From: Anseranas semipalmata
Taxonomy: Eukaryota; Chordata; Aves; Anseriformes; Anseranatidae
Direction: 5' to 3'
Length of the DNA stretch: 64,000 bases
Assembly (NCBI GenBank): GCA_013399115.1
Contig: VXAA01003142.1
Location: 769,053 to 833,052 of the forward strand
Shown piece after piece: positions 52,080-64,000 of the stretch. The position numbers and the translations under genes are program-made. The notes under the pieces are model-generated. The model was given only the letters and a program-made list of their open reading frames with translations, ran no database searches and was not told the DNA's origin. The number at the start of each line of letters is the position of its first letter. Within the stretch, counting starts at the first letter, position 1.

Positions 52080-52380
52080 GAGATGCCTGAGGTGGCCAGA
52101 TGCGCGTGATACACAACCGTGCCGTGGCAGAGCGACGGCACAGCTCCTTCCTGCCTCCAGACCGAGGCCGTGAGTGCTCGCTCTGGCCAGGAAACCTTTC
52201 CTTCAAGGTACAAGAGAGAAGGGCAGGGCCTGCCAGAGGTTCCTGTGAACGAGAGGAAGGAGGCAGGCACAGCACCCCCGGCCCTCCGCGCTGCCCGCGC
52301 CCGCCCCCTGGCGGCGGCCGGAGCCGGGGCCGGGCGTCACAGGGCCGGGCAGNGCAGAGCAAACGCTGCGCTGGTGGACG
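52080..52380. promoter_or_regulatory. CpG-rich patch (candidate CpG island)
   Basis: A strongly GC-rich, CpG-rich stretch, densest at about 52270-52350, unlike the AT-rich surroundings and about 20 kb downstream of PERP copy B. It contains an unresolved base at 52353 and a minus-strand CTCF-like motif at 52303-52315. It could be the promoter of an unannotated transcript or an insulator. No coding exon is recognisable next to it. Confidence 0.45.
52303..52315 (-). promoter_or_regulatory. CTCF-like motif in CpG patch
   Basis: GCCCCCTGGCGGC on the plus strand is the reverse complement of a CTCF core, matching 12 of 13 positions of the GC-rich form. Its placement inside a CpG-rich patch makes it the most plausible of the CTCF-like matches here. 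Confidence 0.4.
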
Positions 52381-54290
52381 CCTCTTAGCTTTCAGCCATC
52401 TGAGCTTGAGAACTTCTGCCAGGCTGGAGGGTTCGTACGGGCCAGAAGGCAGCCAGCAGAGCTGTTAATTTCTTTCCGTGAAGTGCTACCCTGCAGAAGG
52501 GATCAGGCCAGAAAACTCTTGTCACAGAGCTATGGGGTAGCTGGTGTCTGGTAGCTGTCTCTGGCCAGGCAGTGGTGACCCTCCACATTCCTGGTGGGGT
52601 ATGATCTGGGCCCATGGTCTAACAAGGGTAGGTAGGGCAGTTGTCTCCCAACATTTCCAGGCAGTGGCTTAGGCCACCTTCTTGCCTCATGCATCCTGGA
52701 AAATGCCTTCTCCAATTGCAACATGCCACACAGCTAAAAGAAGCTGTCTGATGCCTGGGACAGGTTCCCCTTCCCTCAGTGCCGAGGGGAAGGGGCGGCC
52801 TCCATCTGTCCTTGGAACAGGCTGATGCTTTGCCTTGTTGACCCACCATCTTTTGACTCTCTGCTTTACTTCTTAGGATTTTATACTGTTTTATATTAGC
52901 ATTTGTCTCTTGCGTTCTCTTATTAGGAGCTAATCCTGCCTCAACAGCTGTACTCCTGTCTTGGCTTTCATCTTTCTTAAATACTTAGCTTAAGTACTCT
53001 CTCACAGCTCATCACGATGCCCTGGGCTGTGAGGTGATGGGTGGCAGAAACATGCCTGATCCGTGTGTGTGTGCTCGGAGGGGGAGCTCAGCAGGACCAG
53101 CCCATTGCCTTCCTGCAAGACTCAGTAATACCCTCAAATACAACCGAAGCAAAGGCTGCTGGTGAAATACATTGCTGGTGTGATACCGGAGGCTAAACCA
53201 GGGAAGTGGAATGCTTCCTCTGGCCTTAGATTTCTACATTCTTCTCACAAACCTGTATAAATTCATGTGTTCTCCCCTGTTAATAATGCATGCCTGAAGG
53301 GTTTGTCTTCATGATGTGGCTATAACCTACTAACATAAGATTTGGCTCATTTGTGCATAGTTCATATTAAAGTGATCATTTGCTTCTGCAAGCAGGTTGC
53401 CACACAAGGTAGGGCAAGCTGTATCAGTATAATTATATGAACACAGATGCTTATGTATGTATTCTCAGAGAATTATACTGTTTTATTTTTAATTTGACAA
53501 TGTAAGGGCTAGACTGCAGTGTGTGTCCATGGTTAAGGCAAGCACCATTAAGCAAAGGAAGGGGGAGTCCTGCCTCCTGTCACATATTGCTCTGTGGTGC
53601 TACAGCTACACCGGACCCCTAAATAGCTCACACAGCACACAGGCAGTGTAGCACTGGGGGACCTATGGTTGAGTGAACAAAACTGCTTTTTCTGTTTTCC
53701 TGCTGCAATAAACCCATTCCTCACTCCATCGCGCTCTGCATTGTGCATGGACTACTGTTTCCTGAGAGCAGGGGAAGAGAGAGCAATGTCTGTCGCAGAC
53801 CGTGGATCAGCTGGCATCCTCCTGGTAGGAGAAGATACAACAGAAATGGGAAACTAGCTGGATTCTGTTACCTTGTAATTGTAATTTGTCAGGAAATAGT
53901 AGCTGCTACTGAGATCTACTGCACAGACCAACAAGCTTTTCTAGTATTCAGCTGGTGATATGAATTAGATCAATGTTTAGACATTTTTGCAGTTTCTTGT
54001 GCAACTCCTTTTTATTATTTTATCATTTGACTATTAGCTAAATATTAAGTAAGTATTCCCACACATCCTGTTTAGGGATGTGCGAACCAATTTGTATAAA
54101 ATAAAACCTTACATATATGTACTCTTCCTTTTTGTTTCAGTTTTCATGCATTTCTTTAAGACTCTTGATTCAGCATTTCTCTGACCCGGGGAAGAAATGC
54201 TAAAATAACCTAAGTGTTTTTTTATAAAATGTGTAGCAAAATATTTTATTTAGGAAATAAACCCATGTACTGTTATGTGTAAATAGATTT
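52381..54290. other. Intergenic, no gene supported
   Basis: No gene is visible. At 53707-53712 an AATAAA lies in a context that could be the end of an old LTR (see the findings). The remainder is featureless at this level of reading. Confidence 0.45.
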
Positions 54291-54590
54291 CACAGAATCA
54301 TAGAATATCCCAAGTTGGAAGGGACCCACAAGGATCATCGAGTCCAACTCCTGGCTCCACACAGGTCTACCCAAAAATCAAAATTCAGACCACGTGACTG
54401 AGAGCATAGTCCAAACGCTTCTTAAACTCCGACAGGCTTGGTGCCGTGACTACATCCCTGGGGAGCCTGTTCCAGTGCGTGACCACCCTCGTGGTGAAGA
54501 ACCTTTTCCTGATACCCAACCTGAACCTCCCCTGTCGCAGCTTGACTCCATTCCCTCGGGTCCTATTTCTACAGAAAAAGAGGCCAAAAG
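54291..54590 (-). mobile_element. CR1-type LINE 3' fragment
   Basis: On the plus strand it begins CACAGAATCATAGAAT followed by GTTGGAAGGGACC, the reverse complement of a CR1 3' end. On the minus strand an open frame reads FFTTRVVTHWNRLPRDVV then TAPSLSEFKKRLDYAL, the conserved C-terminal tail of the CR1 reverse-transcriptase ORF. About 300 bp survive. It is 5'-truncated and of a different subfamily from the 40.4 kb copy. Confidence 0.93.
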
Positions 54591-54951
54591 TACACCAGGA
54601 AGTTATTTGGGTATGGGATTTCTGTAGGTACATAAGCACATAAACACTGGATTAATACAAGGAGCAATATAACCGTTGCCATTTGTGACAGGAATTACTC
54701 ATCTGGTAGTGGTGGGAGTTCAGTGCCCATACCTTACCATGCTTACTTTTTAGAAAGACTACCCATAGCCAAAAGTTGAGGTGGCTAAGTGGCCTCTCCA
54801 TGTCACACCTCAAGGCTAATGCTTATGCACTGGACAAAGAGGAAGGGAATTTTCTTGCCTGTGCATCCTCTTTCTCTCTGTCTCTTGTCAGCAGTAAAGA
54901 ACAGCAGCACTGTTCTTTTTTTGAAAATTGTAGGCAACAAACAAGAAGTAA

Positions 54952-54963
54952 CCACTAGATGGC
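54952..54963 (+). promoter_or_regulatory. CTCF-like motif
   Basis: CCACTAGATGGC agrees with the CTCF core at all twelve positions compared. Motif match only; occupancy is unknown. Confidence 0.35.
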
Positions 54964-55520
54964 CGTATTTAGTAACAAAAGGCGACTCATGCATTCATGC
55001 TGATATAATCCATACCAACAGGTTATTATTTTTACGCAATCGATCAGTTGTTTCATGCACAAATTCATGTGGACAGGCCAGTGAGTCAGGACAACCTGCC
55101 TTGACAGGGTTATTGGCTATAAAAGGAATCTTGATTGTTCTGTGTACTGGTAGTGGGGATACCCCAGATGATGAGGGCTGTGGGGTGCGGTGCAGAGCAG
55201 AGTTTTGCACAGCAGCTCTTCACAAAACCGGCCTGAACAGGATAGCTCAGTCAGCACTGAGCCTGAGCTAGTAAGTCCTCATCTGCTCTCTTGTACTAGA
55301 CCCATCCTAATTATAACGAAGGCTGAGGAGGACATTCCCTGCCTGAGGGGAGGCGTTCTTGGCTCAGCTGGAGGAGATGCTGATGTCCCAGATGTGGAGT
55401 ACCGGTCAGTCTGTGGCTGTGCCCGGCCATGCTGTTGGCTGGGAGAGAAAGGGTAAAGCAAAAGGAACATCTCTCTGCCCCTTTCCCCAAAAGAGAAGTC
55501 CACAGATACCAAAAGAGGAC
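54964..55520. other. Spacer before the LTR, no gene supported
   Basis: No recognisable exon or transposon. Overlapping open frames on both strands up to 160 codons show no domain. Confidence 0.4.
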
Positions 55521-56170
55521 TGTGCTGAGTTAACCTTGGCTAACAGCTAAATGCCCACCCATCGGCTCACTCACAGCCTTCTCCTCTCCCTCCCTGCCAT
55601 TGCCTTTCCCCAGCAGGCCAGAGGGAGAAAATAGGATGAGAAAGCTCATGGGCTGAGATAAAGACAGGGAGATTGCTTACCAGTTACTGTTGCAGGCAAA
55701 ACAGACTCAATTTAGGGAAAATCAGTTTAACTTACTGCCAATTAAAATAGATCTGAGTAATGAGAAACAAAAAGAAAAACATTAAAACAACACATTTCCT
55801 CCCCCCTTTCCTAGGCTCAACTTTACTCCTTCACTCCAGACTCTTCTACCCCTTCCAAGTGGTGCAAGGGGCCAGGGGGACACGGTCAGTACATGGAGTG
55901 CTCTCTGCTGCTCCTTCCTCCTCACACTTTTCCTCTGCTCCACTGTGAGTTTACCCACAGGCTGCAGTTCCTGTCAGGAAAATTCTGTTCTGGTGTGGAC
56001 TCTCCACAGGCTGCAGTCCTTCAGGAATATCCCCCTGCTCCACTGTGAGCCCTGCATGGACTGCAGTGTAGATCTGCTCCACCACAGAGCACGTCCTCCC
56101 ACTTTTTTCTCTGACTTTGGTGTTCCCTCTGCTGCTTCCCACTCTTTTTTCCCTCCTCATTCTCAGCGGA
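55521..56170 (+). mobile_element. Avian endogenous-retrovirus LTR fragment (solo-like)
   Basis: From 55521 the sequence follows, in order, the landmarks of a common avian ERV LTR family as I remember it: a TGTGCTGAGTTAACC start, a TGCCCACCC block, GAGATAAAGACAGGGAGAT near 55656, CAAAACAGACTC near 55698, and GCCAATTAAAATAGA near 55738. Repeated CTGCTCCACTGTGAG-type units with CTGCAG then run to about 56090. The TG at 55521 is the expected LTR edge. The 3' edge and target duplication cannot be placed, the copy is diverged, and I see no gag or pol gene beside it. It is a relic with no coding capacity. Confidence 0.7.
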
Positions 56171-56843
56171 CCCTCTAGAAAATCACAGAAATGGAATATT
56201 TAGCATATCTGCCTGGGTTTGAGCTTTCTTTCAATGATCCATTGGGAAGGGCTTGCCCTTGGATGCACTGGGAAGGGCACCAAGTGGGCTGTTAGCCCCA
56301 GCATTTCTGCTACCCTGGGAGTAGCCTGGCCACATCTGACCTCTCTTCAGCATCTCTGAAAGGACATGTGGAAGTAGTGGACTGGCAGTTCTAGATGGTT
56401 GTGAAAGCCTGGCAAGGCCATGGTACACAGAGCAAGAGCTCCAAGCCTCATGCCAGCAGAAGCTAGCTGTGGAGCTCATGGGAGACACAGTTCGGGCCAC
56501 TGGGGAGGTTTGCCACAGCTGCTGGTTGACCATACTTGCTGGTGATAGTCCTGAATTGAGGGGGAGTTCATCCAGCATGGCCAACAGGGCAAAGGAGCTG
56601 CTGGACATGGCATCTGTTAGTGAGGCCCCACTGAACAGCTGATGGCTATGAGGTGCCTCTTTTTTTGTCTTTCATGGGATGCCCTGTGTTGTTTGCTTTA
56701 GCAAACAGTGACCAAAGACACTTCTGCATGGCTTCACAATGCAAAAAGTGGACTTGTGTCCTGAAAGGTAGGTCAAAGAGGGCTAGTTGTCCATATGTTT
56801 GTTTATTGTTCTTCTGTAGACACGAGTAAACCAAAAAGTAGCC
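56171..56843. other. Unassigned stretch between LTR and poly-T tract
   Basis: Open on both strands: a minus-strand frame at 56231-56608 (125 codons) and a plus-strand frame of about 95 codons lacking an early ATG that ends in TGA near 56643. Neither shows a family I recognise. It may be non-coding remains of the adjacent retroelement or a retrocopy. Confidence 0.3.
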
Positions 56844-57180
56844 TTTTTTTTTTTTTTTTTTTTTTTAGTATTTTATTTCACTTAGTAATCCCATATTGAC
56901 CTTTGTCAGCTTTATCAATCTGCCATGTTTCAAGGTGTGGCTGACTTACATCTGTTGGGACATCCAGACATGGATTCATAGCCCTAGTGATAAAATGGCA
57001 GGCCAACTTTGTGATGGGTGGCATCTCTATGTGCTGGTAGGTCTCTCTACCTGTATAGTGAGCTCTGTAGGCTGAGCTGTTTCTTTGCTCCATGTTCCTT
57101 GGTTTTGCACACCACCACAACAGAAAAGGCAGCAGGTGGGCTTCATGAGCCACAGGGTACATGTGATGAGGACGTTATGG
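56844..57180 (-). other. Possible retrocopy 3' end (poly-A tail on minus strand)
   Basis: A T23 run at 56844-56866 is preceded on the minus strand by AATAAA (plus-strand 56872-56877) and by an open frame of 94 codons at 56878-57162 that ends immediately before the signal. This is the layout of a reverse-transcribed mRNA tail. The AATAAA lies unusually close to the A-run, I recognise no parent protein, and no target-site duplication was found, so the call is tentative. Confidence 0.3.
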
Positions 57181-60100
57181 CGTTAGTGTGATGGAGGGGT
57201 CTTTTCAAAGGTGACACAAGGGAATTTGGGTACATTTTACTGGCCATGTCAGCATTGCTGTATCTTGAAACACTTCTTCCCTGAGACTGGCCATGGATTT
57301 GTCTCACTATTGCCAAATCAAGGTAAAGATAGCTTAGAGGTGCTTCTGCGTATTACAGTAATATCTCTTCTCCACAGAAAATCCAGTGACTCATGCCTAG
57401 AGAATCACAGCAAACTTGTGTTCTCAGAAAAAACGAGAAATAGGTACTGTCAACAGAAAAGTTAGTGCTGTGGAGATCTCTGGTCACTGCAACCTAGAAA
57501 ATCAAACTTTAATTAATTTGTATTGTCTGTACTTAACAAGCCTTTGAAATGCTTTTGAATATTACTTATACTGTGACAATCCTGTCAGGCCCTCAGTTCT
57601 AGGTATTGTCTGAACTAGGACCTTAGTAAACCTACAATATCTGCAATGAAACTTGAAATGATGCAGTGATTTCAGTGAATTGGGCAAATAGGAAGTTAAG
57701 ACCAATACAAATGAAACCCTATGCCCACTACATAAGCAAGTCACCTACAGGTGAGTTATTTCAATGGTTCCCAAAGACTTGGCAGCATGTCCACACCACT
57801 TCGAGCCGATGACAACCACAGTGCAGTGCACAGCAGCCTGGAACACAGGAGGTGACTGCTGGGTAGGGATCACCCCACCAAGGCAGGGTCATAATTTACA
57901 ACGGTCCCATTCATCTGTAACACAGGCCAAGCAGAATAGTCACGCCATGGCCCTGGACAACAGGGTGAAGATAAAAAACCCCATATGCTACTTGACTGCA
58001 ACAAGGTGTTGCCATTTAGCATTCTCTGAAAGTGTTTTCCTCTACCATTTCTCTACTCAGGAATTAACTAAAATTGTACTCCTTTCTTTTAAGGGATTTT
58101 CTGGATCCTGATACCTTCGGCAGGTGTGGGAAAGTACAGGTGCCCATGTCTTAGCCAATGTGCCTTTTACAACCACTTTTACCCTTTTACATAAATGCAG
58201 TCATCTTCTTTAAGGGATATAAATGCTAATGTTGCATTTTCAGAGGTGATTAGCTGCAGATGCATAGGTATAGGTCCTTAGCTTTAGTTTCCCATAGTTG
58301 AAAATGTTGACTTGATCTGTAAAGGAAATCTAATACTCACATACTAAGAAACATTGTATAGTAAATATTGTTTTGTTTCTTTTGACATTTAGAAATCAAA
58401 ATGTTATGTTAAAAATCTTCAAGAAGGGAAATTGAAAATCATTAAAAGGGGCTTCTTTCATAAAAGATCTTATCATTTTTGAAACCTGAATGCTTAACTT
58501 GTCACCAAGAACTCTAGACAAGAAATAGGAATTCAACAAAAGAAATCTAAACCTGTAATTAGCCTAACTTGGACTTGCACAGGTATTTCACTTTAACAAT
58601 AACCTGTAGTTTCAGTGGTTTTTTTTCTTTTTTAATGAGAAATTTAAAGAGATCATCTGATAATGTCAGGAATTTCTCTTCCTCTTTTCATCTGAAATAG
58701 TATTTTGGCAAAATTGATGTGGTATTGTGAAACATTGCTTTGATAGCACTGCTTTTTTAATTCAGAAATATTCTGACAGTTTTATTTTTCAACGACTCTG
58801 GATGTGACTAACATTTATAATGCATTTTCATCATGACTACCTGCTTTTTCTAATCGTTACAATATCCAAGCTGATTTCACAGGCAGAAAGTGGAAACCTG
58901 GCCTCACAAACAGATGAAGAAAATTCTGGCTTTGTCTTCGGTATGGCAAGTTTTTCCACCTACAGTTCCTGGTGATATCTCATTCTTGGCTAGGCAATTA
59001 AATTACTTGTTTTAAGGATTTTTTTTCCGTATAGCAGCTTATTTGTTTCTACATAGACTAGATAGAGCAGAGGTTTTCTTTGTTGTTTGCTTTTGTTTTT
59101 GTTTGTTTGCTTGCTGTTTTTTGTGTTTTTTGTTTGTTTGTTTTTAATAGTAAGCTTTTAACAGTTTCTTGTGCATTTAGAATGTGAAAATTGTGGGTTT
59201 ATCTGAAGAGAGGAGCAGAAGTTCAAGGCACTTCTGTCTTGATCTGAAGCACTGCTTCATCCCAGTTACCGATCATTATTATCAGTATCCAACAACACAA
59301 AATCTTTGCTTCTGTATCCATATCTGATAAAATATTTTAAACAGATTCCTATTTCTTGACATAAAACAATGAAATGTAAACACTTGGTAGAGCACGGGGT
59401 TAGAACACTGGGGTATTCTGTAACAGTACTGTGGCACCAAAAAACCTCTCTGCCCAATTAGGCTGGGTTTCTGATTACTGGCACTTGTGGGGACTCTGTT
59501 ATGTGCTACCAGGGATTAAGAAAAAACAGTGATGGAGAATGGCAGGCAGGCTAGGCACTAGCTACCAAAATAACTGGCTCACAGTGTGGGAATTGGTGCA
59601 CCTTGTTGACCATGACAACTGTTTTCAAAATCTTGTAGCAAATTCCCACACAAACAGTCTAGGTATTTTTCTATACCTTTTCACTGCTCCAGCAGTGAGA
59701 TTTGAATTTAGATTATTAGATAATACATTCAAAATGAAACTACTGCAGTCAGCTGAGAGGACGTGAGATGAGACTTAGCTGAAGCTGAAGTAGTTTAACC
59801 AAATTTTTACCTTCATCTTAATCTTTCAGTAAAAGCAAGGCTCTTCTTCCAGGGAATATCATGTGAAACTGGTGACTGCACATTTATATACAAGACTTCA
59901 TAAAAATTGTGCAAAACTTTTTTTTTTCTTTTTTGCTTAATGTCATGGCAATAGAAATCAGTATAATTCTCATGGGATGCAAATAAAGAGTTACACAGGC
60001 ATACTCTATAGGCTTCTATGCTGAACGGTGATTTATTTATTAACTTTTCGTCCATTTTTGTCGATTGCCAGTAAGCCTCAGTTTTGTCTGTTGTTTCTAA

Positions 60101-63100
60101 TAACATGACCGGGACTCATGCAAATTCAGAGAAAATACATGGTTGCAGCTTTCTAAAATGGGTAAATGAGGGATTTCTTAAGAGACCATCAAGGTAATCT
60201 TGCATCCCTGTTTAGTCAGTCCTTGATGAAACTGCCTGTTGTGATGCCAAATAGAAAGTGAGTTGTGATTATGAACCTCTTTTTAGAGCTTGCTGATCAT
60301 AAGCCTAGCCCTGACCATCATTTTTTTCTTACAGAAACACCATACCTTCAAGAGATGAGGGTGTCTTTTGTTCACTGCACCAGCACTAGGAGGCACAATT
60401 AGGTATGTGTGCTTCTATATGACATTTCAGACACCTGATCTAATATATGAAAGTTTTATACAGAGCAGTGTCACTAGGAACGCTATTAAAACAAACAAAC
60501 AAACAAACAAACAAACAAAACAAAAAACAAAATTGAGGCATTGATAGGTTGAATGATTTGTCTAAGTTATATGGGAAATTTGTGGGAGACTCAAGAACTG
60601 AATTCATCTGGCTGGAATCCCCAAATAACACACAAAATTCAGAGACGGGTGTCTAGAAAGGTTCACAGTCTACCTGAACAGTAGGTAGTGGAAATTGAAC
60701 TCCAGTGCCCTTGTTTCCTGTCTCCATGTAATGAACACTTTGTTCACCTTTTCCTTCTTTGTCTGCGTGGCTGTAAGTAGTACACATTCAATCACTACAT
60801 CAGACCTACCTTATTCCTCATGGATACAGACTGTTGTGCATGCCTTTAGCAACTGTCACAAATTCCCATAAGCAAATATTTATATGAAGTTATAAATGTA
60901 TTTTTTTTATAAATGTGACACGTAATGTCAAGGATGAACACTGACTAAAAAGCAAGCTGTCGGACACTGATTCAACAGGCTCAGGACTGCTCATCTGGAA
61001 CCCAGGGCACCACGAGGTCAAGTACTTCCCCTTATTCAACCACACACAATACCCCTGCTTACTCTGTATTTTTAGTCTCAAGCATTTTCTATCTTTGGTA
61101 TTGGTTTTTGTTCCACCAACAATCCCAATATAAGAAAAGTTTTGAAGTGAAGAGCTGCCAGGAAGCTTTGCTGGAAGGCCTGTGGTGTTAACCCAGACGT
61201 TGGCGTACCTCCTGCCCTCAGGTTTGCAGGGGTGGGTGGCAATGAGAGATTTCAAGCTGCTGGCACAAGGCACCCCTGCGGTCCTCTGGCAGACAAGCAA
61301 AGCCATGTAAATCTATACAGTTTTCTACAAGTAGGTGGAGGTGACACATCCCTCAGGGAAGCAGCAGAAATACAGCACATAACAAAGGGATTTTCAGGGG
61401 CCTTTTTTTAAGGGAGAGTTGCAGTATATTGATAACCAGCATCCTGCCTGTCTCATGGTGCCCCTGGGGGTGGTAAGAATTTTAATGACTGCTCAGGTCG
61501 GTTTCAGTCACAGCACTGAAATTTGTATGAAGTTTGAGAATAGATTTTTCTTGGATCTTTTCTTTTTGCAGTTATAATCAATGAATGAGTATGCTTAGAT
61601 AGACAGACCCACCTCTGCTGTGCTAGTAACCCAGCCTTCAGAGCAGTGGGTTTGAACCTCAGAACCTCCAAGGGACACTGGTCACTGAGAAAACTGTCAC
61701 TGACTGCCTCCAGTACTCAGGCAAGTATGGGTTGTTCACCTGGTTCATCTAAAGTGCATCATCCCTCTTTTTTGCTTGTAGAAGGAAACATGGGTCAAAT
61801 CTCTCATGAAGCTCTGGAGAGTGAGCTGTATTTTGCTCATTGCTGGGGTATTTGTATAATGCATGAAAGTCAGCTACTGAAGCTTGTGTTTTTGAGAAAA
61901 TTATTGAAGAGGGAGGAAACATTTACAAATGGTAGCTATGTTTCTTCTCAAGCCAAAAAAAAAAAAAAAAAGTATAACGTAATGGCAGGAAGTGGTTCTT
62001 GAGGGAACAATTCTCCCAGGCTCTTGTGCCATTTTTAGCTGTGATCACCTAAGCAGAACATAGCAGGACTTGAAGGACCCGCATGGGCTGCTGGCTCCGT
62101 GGGACAGCATAGGGGCATGTTGCCAATCCGTCCAAGGTGTGGAAGAGAGAAAGGGCACGTGTGCCTCTGAGGAGGTGCCTCCTCAGCAAAGGCAGATATC
62201 AAAGAAGTCTATAGAGGACTACAGGTGACTGGATTGTTTCTCTGGAATGTCTAAGGAGTATCTTTTCTTTCATTGACCATTAGGTAGTGTTCTTTAGTTA
62301 CAGTTAGAAATGAAACAGCCTTGTGCCAGGGTGGCTGCAGGGTTGGTTGCTCTGGCTGGCAGGAGATAAGTTAAGGCTGTACACCCACGTTGCATCCTCC
62401 AAAATGCAGACAGTGCATGAGGCAACCCTGCCTTACCCAGCTGAGGTGTTCTGGCTGTGTGGGGCAGGGGACGGCCGCAGCTCACCTGGGTCAGCTGTTC
62501 CTGAGGCCTTCCTGTGGCTCTTCCCAAAGGACAAGCGGTTTCAGCTCTTTCCACTGAAAACAGCTGCAGAAAAAAAGTGAACATAGCTCGGTATAACGCA
62601 CAAAGCCTGGGTGTGCTCCCAAGCGCAAGGTGAATGAAAGATGCTCACGGTTGGGTAGGCTGCTAATCACTTGGTGGAAACATTTCTTAATTATGCAACA
62701 GGCAGCCCTAAATAGCCTCCTAGAAAAAATCGAACACTTCTTCCCTCTTGATGTGATAGTTTCTTAAAGAGGCAGAGAAGCACTACAAGACAGCAGAGGC
62801 TGGCAGCCACATCCAGGCCATCATTTTTCTAGCTAGAGGTGGCTTGTCCACATCAGTGTATTAACAGGAATGTGGACTTCTGCAACATTTTATCCTTTGT
62901 CCTTTGCCTGGTACAGAATAATGGTCAGTTGGGGACAAAATGCTGTGGTTGCTCTACAGCCATGTTTATAAATACTTCCACCAAGCACCACAGCAAATTA
63001 CTTATAAATTAAGAAAAAAAAAAAAAGTATGTGGCACAAAAAATGTCTCTGCTAGCTATTTTCAAATATTTTATGTCATTACATGGGAGCTGTGAAGTCC

Positions 63101-64000
63101 TGCGGGCTTCACAAAGCAATTGTGGTGCTTGTTTGCTTCGGGGACAACAGCACGTGGGCAGCAGGCGGGCAGGCTGCTGGCCAAGCAGATAGAAGGAGGC
63201 TGTGATGAGCAAGGGGGAGGCAAAAAATGGCTAAAAGAGGAACTGGGAAGGGGAATCTGCCCACAAGGAAACTTTTCTCAGTCAGCTATGTCACAGCACT
63301 CTCACTGCACGACAGCAGCTGTGCTGACCACAGGCACTGCCCCGATGACTCGGGGTCCTCAGCACATGCAGAGGCTTGCCAGCACAGGCAGGCAGCAACG
63401 AGCCTCTGCCAGAAGAAAGCACAGAGATGAAGATATCAGGACACCAAAACAGATGGTAGACCACGCACACAGCAAAGCTGTGGAGGTCTGCCAGCCCCTG
63501 GATGACAGCAGAGTGGTGGGAACTGAAGGCATCCTTTGGGGATATCAGACGGGTGTGTGTGATGTGCTGGCTCCAGCCACAGGCTTGCTTCCCATCTGAA
63601 GTTTTCTAGCAGTGATTTCTTTTGAAATGGATGGAAGTACCCTGTGACATTCTGGAAAAATATGACAATATTTTCACGTTGCTTGGAGAGATGTGGCTGG
63701 AAATACAAGCTATGTCTGAAACAACGGACCCTGAACTGAAATAAAGAACAATTGAGACTTATCTACAAGCATTTGAGCCTTAGGTACATGGACATGTGTG
63801 AGAAACTCCTAGATAAGTGTCTGAGGAACAAGAATTATTTTCACGTGGGAAAGGAAGAGGTTGCATGAATCATGGTATACTTCCAACTTAGATTTTACGG
63901 TAGTGAGGGTTTAGAGAGAAGAGATACCATCTAGAAGTTGGTAGAATTTGTTTTTGAAACACATATCTGTGGAAATGCTATACTTTGGAGAAAAAAAAAC
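57181..64000. other. Intergenic, no gene supported
   Basis: AT-rich DNA with simple repeats (imperfect TTTG-rich at 59078-59145, ACAA units at 60491-60532), an A17 run at 61955-61971 and a strong small hairpin at 63091-63113. Open frames up to 159 codons (63120-63599) carry no domain signature. No CR1 or LTR fragment was recognised. Confidence 0.5.
60491..60532. repeat. (ACAA)n simple repeat
   Basis: About seven to eight perfect ACAA units followed by an A-rich tail. This is the kind of tract often left at retroelement 3' ends, but no element is recognisable next to it. Confidence 0.9.

Noticed and set aside
63120..63599. Open frame of 159 codons on the plus strand
   Set aside because: It has no domain, no repeat of the frame in neighbours and no start context beyond a chance ATG.
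1..64000. tRNA, rRNA or CRISPR features
   Set aside because: No clover-leaf, ribosomal or direct-repeat/spacer array pattern was seen. The window is vertebrate nuclear DNA.

Overview
This window looks like avian nuclear DNA. It is eukaryotic: genes are split with GT/AG introns, there are poly(A) signals, and coding density is very low. Bird origin is suggested by three 3'-end fragments of CR1 retrotransposons (about 34908-35025, 40422-40837 and 54291-54590) and by a stretch from 55521 that matches, from memory, the start of a common avian endogenous-retrovirus LTR family. I cannot name the species.

The only protein-coding genes I can support are two tandem, same-strand copies of PERP, the p53/p63-regulated four-helix membrane protein of desmosomes (PMP22/claudin superfamily). 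Copy A enters from the left with its last two coding exons (6228-6371 and 7011-7246). Its first exon is not visible and probably lies upstream of base 1. Copy B is complete: exon 1 at 17412-17622, exon 2 at 31568-31711 and exon 3 at 31978-32192, giving 189 residues. All junctions are phase 1, the exon 2s are both 144 bp, and the exon-2 peptides agree at about 39 of 47 full codons. They are clear paralogues. They differ at the C terminus (copy A carries an extra tail) and in the fourth membrane helix (copy B has a glutamate where copy A has valine).

Layout: 1-6227 is probably copy A intron 1; 7247-7998 is copy A 3' UTR with two poly(A) signals; about 8.0-17.2 kb is the spacer between the copies; 17.2-17.65 kb is the GC-rich promoter and first exon of copy B, with a four-run G-quadruplex motif on the minus strand; 17.6-31.57 kb is the 13.9 kb intron 1 of copy B; 32.2-64 kb is intergenic DNA with the CR1 fragments, the LTR, simple repeats, a CpG-rich patch at 52.08-52.38 kb and several CTCF-like motifs. 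Most medium-length open frames here look like chance. Assembly gaps (N) occur at 31505-31530, 43045 and 52353.

The observations most worth following are the tandem PERP pair and the divergence of the two proteins, the charged residue in TM4 of copy B, the promoter G-quadruplex motif, a p53/p63-type half-site just inside copy B intron 1, and the CpG-rich patches and CTCF-like motifs that may separate or insulate the two genes.
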